This document shows, in pieces, positions 1 to 8,068 of a DNA stretch of 18,774 nt (positions are counted from its first letter, which is position 1; each line of letters opens with the position of its first letter). The notes under the pieces are model-generated. The model did no database searches and was not told the origin of the DNA. It saw only the letters and a list, made by a program, of their open reading frames with translations. The DNA is from Candidatus Poseidoniaceae archaeon. Its GTDB lineage: Archaea; Thermoplasmatota; Poseidoniia; Poseidoniales; Poseidoniaceae. Location of the stretch: positions 1 to 18,774 of the forward strand of contig JAKMGM010000143.1 of assembly GCA_022424925.1 (NCBI GenBank), read 5' to 3'. The position numbers and the translations under genes are program-made.

Positions 1-479
1 TGATACGACCATTCAACTTCAAACTGTTGTAGTGTTTGTGAATCATCGCCTCCGGCAACAAATCGGTATTCCCCGCTCGTTGCTTTCCATACGAATTCAT
101 TTCCGGAAACTTCTCCACCGGCAACGAGATTGATACTCTGCTTACCGCATTCGTAGTACGTTTCTTTCAGCTCACATTTCTCAGCTTCCGACGCTTCCGC
201 TATTCCAATCCATGCGCCTTGCTTTTGCCATGCTACTGCGACTTCTACATTTAGGGCATCAATGGCTTTAGGCAACGAAAGTATGTCTTGCGACATTCCC
301 CAGTAACATGTGACTTGGTCTTCTTGTACAAAGGGTATGCCTTCTTCTACATCGCAAGGTGGCAGCATGGCTTCTTCTGTTGCACCGTCTTCAACGGTGG
401 GCGGGGGTAAGAGCGCTGGAGCAGCAAGAAGTAAGACGGATGCGATTCCCGCAACCCACCGGAACAGTGATTCTCTCAT
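1..479 (-). CDS. Exported protein of unknown function, C-terminus cut by window edge
   Basis: A minus-strand frame is open from an ATG at 479 to the window edge (159 codons visible). The first 25 residues look like a signal peptide or membrane anchor: MRESLFRWV, then a hydrophobic stretch (AGIASVLLLAAPALL) and a proline turn. The rest is acidic and soluble-looking with four cysteines (about residues 42, 58, 102 and 111), consistent with disulfides in an extracytoplasmic domain. It starts 9 bases after the stop of the upstream membrane-protein gene, and a TGAGG ribosome site overlaps that stop, so it is probably the last visible gene of the top6B-top6A transcript. I recognise no family. It is exported by inference from the leader; cleavage versus anchoring cannot be told. 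Confidence 0.72.
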   Translation of the reverse strand, partial: MRESLFRWVAGIASVLLLAAPALLPPPTVEDGATEEAMLPPCDVEEGIPFVQEDQVTCYWGMSQDILSLPKAIDALNVEVAVAWQKQGAWIGIAEASEAEKCELKETYYECGKQSINLVAGGEVSGNEFVWKATSGEYRFVAGGDDSQTLQQFEVEWSY

Positions 480-488
480 GTCCAAGCC

Positions 489-1529
489 TCACATTTCGTC
501 CCATTCAGCCCAGTCCTTTGAATCGGTTTTCGTTTCAGGTTGGGGCGATTGTTTCCGAGCTGGAGTTGTAGCCTTTGTCGCAGTACCTGCATCGCCTCCC
601 ATGTCCCAAACTGAGATTTGTTCTGTGTTCGCTTTCTTCACCTCGGTTCGAGGCTGTTTTTTGGGCGTCACAGCATCGGCAAATGGGTCTTCAACAGGGC
701 GCGACATTTCTTCGACATCGCCTCGCATGAAGGCATACACTTGTTCAGTAGTCAAGAGTTGGCCCTGCATGACGGCTTTTGAACCATCAACAAAACCCTC
801 CTCTTCGGCGGGTGATTCTTCACGCGTAGCGTTCTGTTGTTCAAGTTCGTTTTGAAGCCGTTGCAGCATAGGATGTTGAGCAACCATTGCTTGGTCTTGT
901 TCTTGCAAAGAGCGCAAGAAATCATCGTCTCGACCTATGACACTTAACGTGCTTCGAACGGCTTTGCTACGATTAGAATAGGCAATGATAGCAGCCACAG
1001 GAACCAGAATCAGTCCTATACAACATAAACCGAATCCGAGCATGAGGCCAGAATACTCAAAGATTTCCATTTGCCAATCATCGACGTTCACAATCCAAAC
1101 AACAGCATCTTCGCAGTCTTCAGAAGTACAGGTTGCTGAAAACCTCAATTCACCGGTTTCGTTGATTGCCCATTCTTCGAGTACTGTGAAACTTGCACCG
1201 TCCGAGGCCATGGGCGTCCAGTCAGTAAAGCAGTTACTGGTTTTGAGAACCTCGTTTGCAGCAGCTGATCCAAGCACTTTCTTGGCTTCGACTTCACTGT
1301 CCGCTGCTCCTGACAGTACAACGGCCATGTAACACTCGCCACTGACTACCTCGACATTTTCTGATCCGCCCATGTCAAGTTCTACAGTTGCCCTTTGACG
1401 CGGGTCGTAAATTGCATCGATAGCATCTGATTGAGAGGAAAGAGCTATGCCTGCACCAATAAGCAGCAAGGCGCCAACAATACCCAGTCGAAACGCCCAT
1501 GGTGAACGCTGCGAGGTAGAACCTGCCAT
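489..1529 (-). CDS. Two-helix membrane protein of unknown function in the Topo VI gene cluster
   Basis: The protein has 346 residues. A hydrophobic segment at about 12-31 is followed by an extracytoplasmic-looking domain with four cysteines (66, 100, 134, 139), a second long hydrophobic segment (about 159-185), and a roughly 160-residue acidic, probably cytoplasmic tail ending in a Trp/Asp-rich WAEWDEM motif. The first part of the tail (about 200-235) is Gln/Glu-rich and may form a coiled coil. The ATG at 1529 has a GAGG ribosome site 7 bases upstream. The gene lies 41 bases after top6A and is followed 9 bases later by the exported-protein gene, so it looks co-transcribed with topoisomerase VI. 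I recognise no family, and a functional link with Topo VI is only suggested by position. Confidence 0.8.
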   Translation of the reverse strand: MAGSTSQRSPWAFRLGIVGALLLIGAGIALSSQSDAIDAIYDPRQRATVELDMGGSENVEVVSGECYMAVVLSGAADSEVEAKKVLGSAAANEVLKTSNCFTDWTPMASDGASFTVLEEWAINETGELRFSATCTSEDCEDAVVWIVNVDDWQMEIFEYSGLMLGFGLCCIGLILVPVAAIIAYSNRSKAVRSTLSVIGRDDDFLRSLQEQDQAMVAQHPMLQRLQNELEQQNATREESPAEEEGFVDGSKAVMQGQLLTTEQVYAFMRGDVEEMSRPVEDPFADAVTPKKQPRTEVKKANTEQISVWDMGGDAGTATKATTPARKQSPQPETKTDSKDWAEWDEM

Positions 1530-1570
1530 GGTGATGCCTCGTCTTCATCCTCAATGAATCCTTGCGCGAA

Positions 1571-2668
1571 TCAAGCCAAGCCAAGTTCGGCTAATTTTTC
1601 AGGCAAATACGTCTCTGTAACGAAGTCAAGACCGTACTTCGCAAGCGATTGCTGTTCAGCCTTTTTGCCGAGTTCCAACATCATGTTGATTTGTTCTTGC
1701 CACCAACTGTCAGCGAACCGTGGGTCAGAAAGTTCAGCATTCAGTGCTTCAACATCCTTCTTGGACAGGTCGTCGCTTGGTAAATCATAGGCGAGTATAT
1801 CGTCAGCAGTGATGCCAAGATATGTGGCAGATGGTGTAGCTAAGTATTCAGAAATGTGAGCGGTTTTGATTGCACCGTAGGCGATTGAAGCAAAAATTCG
1901 GAACGACCACGGGTCGCCGTCAAGGAAGACAACGACCGGTAAATCCCACTCCTCACTCATCCGTTTCATGATGCGTCGGGTTGAACGTGCCGGTTGCCCT
2001 TTCAAATGCAGCAGTCCGCACCGGTAGTCCTCATCAAATCCGTTTTCGATGAGTCGGTCAAACATACCACCTGTTTCTATCGCCATGATAAAATCAATAT
2101 CGTGTTCGAGAAGTTCTATTTTCTCCAGTTCAACATTGTACGGTACGCCATAACCCGAATCTCCAACATCGTCTCGCGCATTGATTCTCATCCATTCCCC
2201 ACGACGGTTTCTTTCTCGCAGAGTAAGATTCCCGATCATACGAGCGCCGTCTTCTTCAGGCCGTAATTTGAAATCTTCTCGAAGACACTTGGTAACAATT
2301 TCTAAATCTTCAGCGAGGTTGTTTGATTCGTTTTGGCTTCCAAACTTGCCCAGGCCCCAAGCCTCAGAAATGTAGTACATTTCTCTCAGTGTGGATGATT
2401 TACCTGCATCCAACATTTCTTCAATGAACTCTACCACGTGAAGTGCACGTAGCAATTGTTTCGCTGAACCCAGGCTTGTTGCGTCGCGTATAGACTGCTT
2501 TTTACCGTATTTGTAGACGCCGAGTTTCTTGTCAAACCCAATGTTGTTTTTGGTTCGAACAGGTAACGTCATCGTCGGAGGTTCACCCTTAACAATTCGG
2601 TCGTACATTTCAGCAACCACTTCGTGCATTGCAGCTTTTGTCTCTTCAGGCGTATGCATTCGTGACAT
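1571..2668 (-). CDS. top6A: DNA topoisomerase VI subunit A (Spo11-like)
   Basis: This is the catalytic subunit of type IIB topoisomerase. It cuts both DNA strands through a tyrosine-phosphate link and works as an A2B2 complex with Top6B to relax and decatenate DNA. The 365-residue length is usual for the family. The winged-helix (CAP-like) domain contains LREMYY at about 94-99, where one of the two tyrosines is the nucleophile in this family. The Toprim domain shows the metal-binding glutamate in AIETGG (about 198) and the LDGDPW motif (about 249-254). The start is the ATG at 2668, which shares one base with the top6B stop (TGATG) and has GGAGGTGA at 2675-2682 six bases upstream. An in-frame TTG at 2671 is too close to that site. 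Coupled translation with top6B suits a two-subunit enzyme. Confidence 0.97.
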   Translation of the reverse strand: MSRMHTPEETKAAMHEVVAEMYDRIVKGEPPTMTLPVRTKNNIGFDKKLGVYKYGKKQSIRDATSLGSAKQLLRALHVVEFIEEMLDAGKSSTLREMYYISEAWGLGKFGSQNESNNLAEDLEIVTKCLREDFKLRPEEDGARMIGNLTLRERNRRGEWMRINARDDVGDSGYGVPYNVELEKIELLEHDIDFIMAIETGGMFDRLIENGFDEDYRCGLLHLKGQPARSTRRIMKRMSEEWDLPVVVFLDGDPWSFRIFASIAYGAIKTAHISEYLATPSATYLGITADDILAYDLPSDDLSKKDVEALNAELSDPRFADSWWQEQINMMLELGKKAEQQSLAKYGLDFVTETYLPEKLAELGLA

Positions 2669-4761
2669 CAATTTTCACCTCCAAATAATGTGCGCTGACC
2701 TTCTGGAGGCGTAACGACAGGCTCGGGAATATGTTGCTCAGAAACCGGTTCGAGCGGCGTTGCCTCGAGCTGTTCAACATCGTTGTTTGCCTCGGCTTCA
2801 TCTGCAACGTTATCGAGTTCTAACTGCTCTTGACGTCGTATCTCTTGCAGGAACTTTTCATCCATCTTCGTGGCGCCGATGACGTCTTGAGAACCGCGGA
2901 ACAGCACCTCAGTGTCGGTCCAGTCACCGCGTTCCAATCCCCGTAGACTGTACGTGATGTTTTTACGCTCACCGGGTTGTAAGGCTTCCAGTTTCCAAGC
3001 CCATACGCCGAGCGCTTCCTTTCGACCCCCTGTTTCGTTGCTTTCCATTGTAGCACCGGATTTTTCGGGCCATGTTGCAAGGATGGTGTAGGCTCGTGCT
3101 CGACTTGTATAGTTGAACAGGACAATGTCCACATCGACCATTTTCGTCTCTTTATTCCACACCGTGGTTGATTCACTGATAACGGCAGACATGATTTTGG
3201 TGATGGAGCCAGCAAGTTCAGGAACAGGGCGGTCCAATAGCTGGGCTGATTTTTCTGCAATGGCAGGCAAGATATCGTTGATGAGTTCGAACTTCTCTTT
3301 TGTTTTCGCCATCTTCTTTTTCTTTTCAAGGTGCTTTCGAAGACCCCTGCCCATCTCGAGCATGGCTTTTCTTGCCTCTTCCATCACTTCGCCGTTGTCG
3401 GCAAGTGCTTCTTTTGCTTCTGATGTAAATTGGACGTTTGTACTTGCAAGGTGGACAAGAATGGCCGCTGGACCTTTTGGTACACCTTTTCCACCGGCCT
3501 GTTCAAGACCATATTGTCGCCAATCGACGCTTTCAATGGCTTTGGTGAGCAGGCAGCCACCTTGCTGGTACATGAGAGGTACACGGTTTGCGAACCTCAA
3601 AATTTCAACCGGCTTATCACCGGCCATAGTACCGCCGAAAATCAATCCTACTTCGACTTGGAATGGATTACCTTGCGTGACGTTCGGCACTCGGGTAAGG
3701 GTTGTTACAAATCGCGAATCAATGGTTTTGGACAGTCCTTTCTTGATGAGTATTTCTTCGATTGGTGAGAGGCAATTTGTGGGAGGTTTGAGCAATTTTG
3801 CTGGCTGTCCTTTGAACAATCGTTCGCCTTGGAACGCCTCCAAGAGGTTTCGAATATCGTCGCCTTTGATCGTCTTCATCTTGCGAGTTCCCTCCAATTC
3901 AGCCGCTTGGCACAATTCTTTGCGAGCACGATTGGTAACACCTGAAAAATTATTGAGAAGAAAATGGTTGAGGTTGAGGTCGTTTGATTCAGCAATCATT
4001 CGCTGCAATTGACCCAGTTCGATTCCGTGCGGGTGCGGTTTGATGCTTTCGACTTTGGTCGGCAATCGCTCAGTTACTCGCGACCAATGGTGCTTTTCAC
4101 CCTCCGGGTCAACAAAAATAATTTCAGCGTGAGGATTGACAATACTGGTCATTCGAAGATACTGCCAAACGCTTTGCCGTCCTTTCTGATATTTTGCTTT
4201 CATTTGAGCGGTGACTTCTGTACCGTGTTCTTTGGAACTACCGTCTTCATTGTACCAGATTTCACGACCAGCATTGGCCTTTGTTGCTTTGTTTTTTCTG
4301 GTATCCAGCCCGATGTCGACGAACGCAGCAGTTGGTTCCGTGGCGATTTTAGAACGCACATGCGTCGTTCGTCCCGTGGTCAGTTGGCAATACATGACCA
4401 CTCCAGTTATTCCGATACCTTGCTGTCCTCGCGATTGGCGAATGGCGTGGAATCGAGAACCAAACAACAACTGACCGAAGACCTTCTCAATACTCTTTTG
4501 AGGTATTCCGGGACCGTTGTCCTCTACAACCAATTTGATAATGTCTTTTTTCGGGTCGAGTTTGGTGATTTGAATTTTAATGGTCGGTAGAATTCGTGCT
4601 TCTTCACAAGCGTCAAGTGCGTTATCCACTGCTTCTTTAACTGCAGTGATGAGTGAACGTGCCAGGGAATCAAAGCCGAGAAAGTGTTTATTTTTCTCAA
4701 AAAACTCAGATATGGCAACTTGCTTTTGGTTTGACGCGAGTTTTTGTGCTATGCCAGACAT
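2668..4761 (-). CDS. top6B: DNA topoisomerase VI subunit B (GHKL ATPase)
   Basis: This ATPase subunit dimerises on ATP binding and drives strand passage by Top6A. The 697 residues show the GHKL fold: the N-box EAVDNALDA (about 43-51, Asn47 for Mg), DNGPGIP (about 81-87), and the G-rich lid with RGQQGIGITG (about 111-120). A helix-two-turns-helix insert follows, then the transducer domain with the switch lysine in FTSEAK (Lys450). About 540-630 is a beta-rich segment like the Ig-like C-terminal domain of euryarchaeal Top6B. The last 60 residues are acidic and end in TLFGGEN. The ATG at 4761 has GGAGGAA just upstream. It heads a run with top6A and two exported or membrane-protein genes. Thermoplasmatales proper are known to lack Topo VI, so its presence helps place the host outside that order. 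Confidence 0.97.
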   Translation of the reverse strand: MSGIAQKLASNQKQVAISEFFEKNKHFLGFDSLARSLITAVKEAVDNALDACEEARILPTIKIQITKLDPKKDIIKLVVEDNGPGIPQKSIEKVFGQLLFGSRFHAIRQSRGQQGIGITGVVMYCQLTTGRTTHVRSKIATEPTAAFVDIGLDTRKNKATKANAGREIWYNEDGSSKEHGTEVTAQMKAKYQKGRQSVWQYLRMTSIVNPHAEIIFVDPEGEKHHWSRVTERLPTKVESIKPHPHGIELGQLQRMIAESNDLNLNHFLLNNFSGVTNRARKELCQAAELEGTRKMKTIKGDDIRNLLEAFQGERLFKGQPAKLLKPPTNCLSPIEEILIKKGLSKTIDSRFVTTLTRVPNVTQGNPFQVEVGLIFGGTMAGDKPVEILRFANRVPLMYQQGGCLLTKAIESVDWRQYGLEQAGGKGVPKGPAAILVHLASTNVQFTSEAKEALADNGEVMEEARKAMLEMGRGLRKHLEKKKKMAKTKEKFELINDILPAIAEKSAQLLDRPVPELAGSITKIMSAVISESTTVWNKETKMVDVDIVLFNYTSRARAYTILATWPEKSGATMESNETGGRKEALGVWAWKLEALQPGERKNITYSLRGLERGDWTDTEVLFRGSQDVIGATKMDEKFLQEIRRQEQLELDNVADEAEANNDVEQLEATPLEPVSEQHIPEPVVTPPEGQRTLFGGEN

Positions 4762-4862
4762 GGGTCTTCCTCCAAGTAGGTCCTCCTTCGTCCGAATGAC
4801 GTCGGGCCTATGTGGTAGGCAGTCTTGCAGACCGACGGTTCTTAATGTCTAAGATGAAGAAC

Positions 4863-4887
4863 GACCCGAGGTCGAGATTTTCTCGGT
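4863..4887 (-). terminator. Overlapping inverted repeats after the aconitase gene
   Basis: The 142-base gap 4762-4903 separates the aconitase stop from the top6B start. Just after the stop it holds overlapping complementary segments. Read on the minus strand these are CGAGA-AAA-TCTCG (4885 to 4873), an alternative CCGAG/CTCGG pairing, and GACC-TCG-GGTC (4873 to 4863), followed by TTCTTC. This could help end the aconitase transcript or form the top6B leader. Archaeal termination mainly needs U-tracts, which are weak here, so the call is tentative. I find no convincing TATA box for top6B in the rest of the gap. Confidence 0.25.
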
Positions 4888-4903
4888 TTGAAACTGAGTT
4901 CAC

Positions 4904-6892
4904 TCATGCGAAAACGTCTTGATGCCATGCCGTGATTGTCCCTGTGAATGCAGACGCAGCAACGGTAAGTGGGCTGGCTAGATACAATTTTCCGGGGCCT
5001 GAGCGTCCTTGGAAATTACGGTTGATTGCAGAAACAGTGACTTGTTCCGGAGTTATTGAAACACCAGGTCCCGCACCGATACATGCACCGCACCCCGGGT
5101 CAATCAGCTTGACGCCGACCCTTTCAAACAGGTCGTGCCAGCCTTGGCGAACGGCCAAATCTTTGACCAGTCCTGAGCCGTACTGGATGTAGAAATCTAC
5201 GCCTTCCTTGACGACAAGTCCTGCCTCTTCTGCAGCCTTGCAGACCTGAGCATAATACGCCACATCGTCTGCTTTGCCGGCAGTACATGAGCCGCCATAG
5301 GCGATGTTGATCGTGACCGACCCAATTTCAGCAACATCTGCTCCATTGGTTGGGTCACTTGGAATCCCTTTGTTCGGGTCGCCAGGATGGGCGACCATAG
5401 GTTGTATTTTCGACATGTCAATGGTGTGAACTCCACCATCGTAGTGTGCGCCTTGGTCAGGGTGAACTGCACGTCCCTTTTGCGATTCGAGCTCAAGATG
5501 AGGTTGTGCGGCTATCATCCATTCATACAACCGTTCATCCGCCTCGCATATTCCTGTACGACCGGAACATTCTGTCGCCATGTTACACAGCGTGGCGCGT
5601 TCATCAACCGACAACTCAGCCAGACCCGGTCCACCGAATTCCATACTTCTGTTGAGCGTGAGTTCCTCGCGAGCGTGATCCGCAAGAATGTAGAGAATGA
5701 CGTCCTTGGCAGTACAGCCTTGAGCGAGCGTACCGTGTAATTCGAATCGAATGGATTCCGGAACTTTGACGAAGGTAAATCCTGCGCTGATGAGGTTGGC
5801 GTATTCAGTTGCACCAACACCCCACGTAAGTGCGTTTGATGCACCTCCCATGCACGTGTGTGAGTCTGTGGCTTGGATGAAATCCCCGACTTCGATAAAT
5901 TCTTCACGAGCGACTTGATGACAAATACCGGGAGACACACCGTCTTTCGCAGAATAATCTCGAACCTCGGTGTGCTGTTGGAACGCTACTTGTAGGTCTC
6001 GAAGCGTCTGTACTTTGTCCATGAACGGAACGAACTTTGGATTGTGGTGTGCATAGAGCAGATGGTCCTCGAACACTGCGAACTTACTTGGATTTGGGAG
6101 CGCGTAATCCGCCCCGTACTCTTCTTCGAGGAACGTATGAACTTGAGCCGTAGTAAACTCGTGAGAGTAACCTCCCTGGACCTGCGCGATAACCGGGTCG
6201 TCTGGCTTTACACACTGCCCTTCGTTTTGTCCGACGAGATTGCGTGCAATGATTTTCTCCGCCATCGTCATCGGACGAGGAGGCGTTTCAATGGCCGGCA
6301 GTTCAATCGTGCCTGATTTGAGTGATTTAGCGAATGGAAACAATCCGCCTTTCTCCAGAATGATTTGTGTCACTTCGTCGTATTGTGAAGTGAATTCGGA
6401 CAATTCGATTGCTTCGCCTTCTTGCAAGCGTTCTAGCATTGCATGGTCGCCCATAATTTGACCGAGGTTGATGTTATTGCGTTCGTGAATAGGTGCAAAC
6501 GAGGCAGCGATGACGATGTTAATACCTGCCCATCGTTCGCATTGTGCTGCGGTTTCACGAGATGAGCCCGTCCCTTTTCGTTGCCCAGAGACGATGACCT
6601 CAAAGTTGCCGTTTTTGAGCGCATTTTCATTGAACACTCTCAAACCATTGTGCATCAAGCCGGCATACGCATTCTTCGCAATTTCAGCTGGCTCATGGTC
6701 GAAGCAAACCCATGCAGGCGTCATGACATCGGTGTTGATATCATCGAGCAGATCTTCAACGTTCAAGTCTTTCATTTGAAGGTCTAACCCCTCGTACAGT
6801 TGTTGTTTGATGAGGCTGAGGTCTTTGGTGAGGAAAAGTACTCTTTTTCCGGGGCTTAGAGCGATTTTTTGTGGTGGCCACTGGTCTCTCAT
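4904..6892 (-). CDS. Aconitase/isopropylmalate-dehydratase family hydro-lyase, swivel domain first
   Basis: This is a [4Fe-4S] hydro-lyase that isomerises a hydroxy tri- or dicarboxylic acid. Citrate/isocitrate (TCA cycle) is the simplest guess; isopropylmalate or homocitrate cannot be excluded. In its 662 residues the order is swivel domain (about 15-200, with DDINTDVMTPA and GTGSSRETA carrying the catalytic Ser-Arg pair) followed by the cluster-binding domains (about 208-660). Cluster ligands are Cys347 in TDSHTCMGG and Cys601/Cys604 in DPGCGACIG. Most AcnA proteins have the swivel at the C-terminus; AcnB has it early but behind a HEAT-like domain, absent here. LeuC and LeuD are normally two chains, so this resembles a LeuD-LeuC fusion. 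The ATG at 6892 is preceded by GAGGG and overlaps the stop of a small ORF (ATGA). Confidence 0.9.
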   Translation of the reverse strand: MRDQWPPQKIALSPGKRVLFLTKDLSLIKQQLYEGLDLQMKDLNVEDLLDDINTDVMTPAWVCFDHEPAEIAKNAYAGLMHNGLRVFNENALKNGNFEVIVSGQRKGTGSSRETAAQCERWAGINIVIAASFAPIHERNNINLGQIMGDHAMLERLQEGEAIELSEFTSQYDEVTQIILEKGGLFPFAKSLKSGTIELPAIETPPRPMTMAEKIIARNLVGQNEGQCVKPDDPVIAQVQGGYSHEFTTAQVHTFLEEEYGADYALPNPSKFAVFEDHLLYAHHNPKFVPFMDKVQTLRDLQVAFQQHTEVRDYSAKDGVSPGICHQVAREEFIEVGDFIQATDSHTCMGGASNALTWGVGATEYANLISAGFTFVKVPESIRFELHGTLAQGCTAKDVILYILADHAREELTLNRSMEFGGPGLAELSVDERATLCNMATECSGRTGICEADERLYEWMIAAQPHLELESQKGRAVHPDQGAHYDGGVHTIDMSKIQPMVAHPGDPNKGIPSDPTNGADVAEIGSVTINIAYGGSCTAGKADDVAYYAQVCKAAEEAGLVVKEGVDFYIQYGSGLVKDLAVRQGWHDLFERVGVKLIDPGCGACIGAGPGVSITPEQVTVSAINRNFQGRSGPGKLYLASPLTVAASAFTGTITAWHQDVFA

Positions 6893-7026
6893 TGTTCGCC
6901 CTCAAACCCTTTCAAGCGCTCAGCATTCATAACCGGTTCGGGAATATTTGTTGAGGTGGTTTGTCGTTTTTCAACGTATTTTGCCTTCTTGAGGTCACTT
7001 AACTTTATACTTGAAACCCCATTCAT
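6889..7026 (-). CDS. Possible small ORF overlapping and upstream of the aconitase gene
   Basis: A 45-codon frame runs from an ATG at 7026 to a TGA whose bases overlap the aconitase ATG (ATGA at 6892-6889). This is the geometry of translational coupling. The peptide is Lys/Glu-rich (IKLSDLKKAKYVEKRQ near the N-terminus) and has no recognisable domain. The first ATG abuts the TATA-like element at 7026-7035. If that element drives the aconitase gene, transcription would begin near 7000-7005, and only the internal ATG that encodes MNAERLKGFEGEQ would be translated, giving a 13-residue leader peptide. It may also be a chance open frame. No homology is recognised. Confidence 0.3.
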   Translation of the reverse strand: MNGVSSIKLSDLKKAKYVEKRQTTSTNIPEPVMNAERLKGFEGEQ

Positions 7027-7035
7027 TTATATATA
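7026..7035. promoter_or_regulatory. TATA-like element in divergent aconitase/tfb region
   Basis: TTTATATATA lies between the two divergent genes and is nearly symmetric, so it can be read as a TATA box in either direction. On the minus strand it predicts a transcript start near 7000-7005, about 110 bases before the aconitase ATG. On the plus strand it predicts a start near 7058. It is the clearest AT-rich core element in the 221-base gap 6893-7113. No strong purine-rich BRE is evident on either side. Confidence 0.5.
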
Positions 7036-7049
7036 GTCACTTATCGGAG

Positions 7050-7057
7050 TATAATAA
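7050..7057 (+). promoter_or_regulatory. Second TATA-like element, oriented to tfb
   Basis: TATAATAA lies 57 bases before the tfb ATG. With usual archaeal spacing, transcription would begin near 7077-7083, inside the inverted repeat at 7071-7090, leaving a leader of about 35 bases that contains the GAGGAA ribosome site at 7103-7108. This is consistent with a tfb promoter separate from the one serving the aconitase gene, but it is a sequence match only. Confidence 0.4.
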
Positions 7058-7070
7058 GGTTCCCTCAAGA

Positions 7071-7090
7071 GTTGAGCAGCGAGGCTCAAC
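7071..7090. repeat. Perfect 7-bp inverted repeat in tfb leader
   Basis: GTTGAGC at 7071-7077 and GCTCAAC at 7084-7090 are exact reverse complements around a 6-base spacer. The repeat sits where tfb transcription is predicted to begin, 23 bases before the ATG. It could be an operator for a dimeric regulator or an RNA hairpin just upstream of the ribosome site. Confidence 0.45.
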
Positions 7091-7113
7091 ACGGGGAAAA
7101 ATGAGGAATACAT

Positions 7114-8040
7114 ATGGATGAGCAACAAGTAGAAGATATCGTAAAATGCAGCGACTGCGCAAGTCGAAACTTGACCCGTGATGAGACTCGCGGTGAAGTC
7201 ATTTGTGACGATTGCGGTTTGGTTTTAGAAGACAACGTCATTGACCAAGGTGCCGAGTGGCGTGTATTCTCGCCTGAACAAGGTGACCAAAGAGCCCGTA
7301 CAGGTGCCCCAATGACCGTTATGCTCCACGATAAGGGTTTGTCCACTGATATCGATTGGCAAAACAAAGATTACTCTGGAAAGACCATCAATTCTCGATA
7401 CCGTTCACAATTTTATCGAATGCGCAAGTGGCAGAAGAGAAGCCGTGTTTCGAACGCTACTGAGCGCAACTTGGCCATGGCTCTGGCTGAACTCGACCGC
7501 ATGGCGAGCCGTCTAGAATTGCCTAAATCCGTTCGGGAAGCAGCAGCAGTGAATTACAAGAAAGCCGTTGACAAGCGTTTGATTCGTGGCCGCTCTATCG
7601 AAGGTGTTGCTGCAGCGTCATTGTATGCAGCTTGCCGTCAGTGCGGTGTACCCCGGACGCTTGATGAAATTGGACAGGCTTCAAGGACTGGTCGCAAAGA
7701 GATCGGGCGCACATATCGTTTCATGGTTCGTGAACTGAAAATGAAAATCATGCCTACAGGGCCTGAAGACTACATTTCCCGTTTCTGTTCCGGTCTAGGA
7801 TTGGATGCAGAAGTCGAAGCAAAGGCGTACGAACTCATCAAAGCAGCACAAGAAAAGGAACTCACCAGTGGCCGTGGACCAACCGGAATCGCTGCCTCAA
7901 TCATCTACATTGCTTCGGTATTGTGCGGTAAGCGCAGAACCCAACGTGAAGTTGCTGAAGTTGCTGGCGTGACAGAAGTCACCATTCGTAATCGATACAA
8001 AGAACTGATTCAAAATTTGAACATCGAACTCGATATTTGA
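7114..8040 (+). CDS. tfb: Transcription initiation factor B (archaeal TFIIB)
   Basis: TFB binds TBP-TATA and the BRE and recruits RNA polymerase. The 308 residues have the full family layout. An N-terminal zinc ribbon has Cys12, Cys15, Cys31 and Cys34. The B-reader/linker region covers about 40-105. Two cyclin-like repeats follow (about 115-205 and 212-305), with the signature GRSIEGVAAASLYAACR in the first and GRGPTGIAASIIYIAS in the second. A C-terminal helix-turn-helix (about 278-296) would read the BRE. The ATG at 7114 has GAGG at 7103-7106, seven bases upstream. No zinc ligand is missing and the length is normal. The helical-repeat gene follows within 30 bases and is probably co-transcribed. 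Many archaea have several TFB copies; whether this is the general one cannot be told. Confidence 0.97.
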   Translation: MDEQQVEDIVKCSDCASRNLTRDETRGEVICDDCGLVLEDNVIDQGAEWRVFSPEQGDQRARTGAPMTVMLHDKGLSTDIDWQNKDYSGKTINSRYRSQFYRMRKWQKRSRVSNATERNLAMALAELDRMASRLELPKSVREAAAVNYKKAVDKRLIRGRSIEGVAAASLYAACRQCGVPRTLDEIGQASRTGRKEIGRTYRFMVRELKMKIMPTGPEDYISRFCSGLGLDAEVEAKAYELIKAAQEKELTSGRGPTGIAASIIYIASVLCGKRRTQREVAEVAGVTEVTIRNRYKELIQNLNIELDI

Positions 8041-8068
8041 TGTGTCCCTCGGTTTTTGGGGTTTCACC

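Noticed and set aside
310..855. 181-codon plus-strand frame, Ser-rich
   Set aside because: It is antisense to two coupled minus-strand genes with leaders, membrane helices and ribosome sites; Ser-rich composition is typical of a shadow frame.
3113..4012. Long plus-strand frame (299 codons) inside top6B
   Set aside because: It is antisense to well-conserved Top6B transducer sequence and has no recognisable product.
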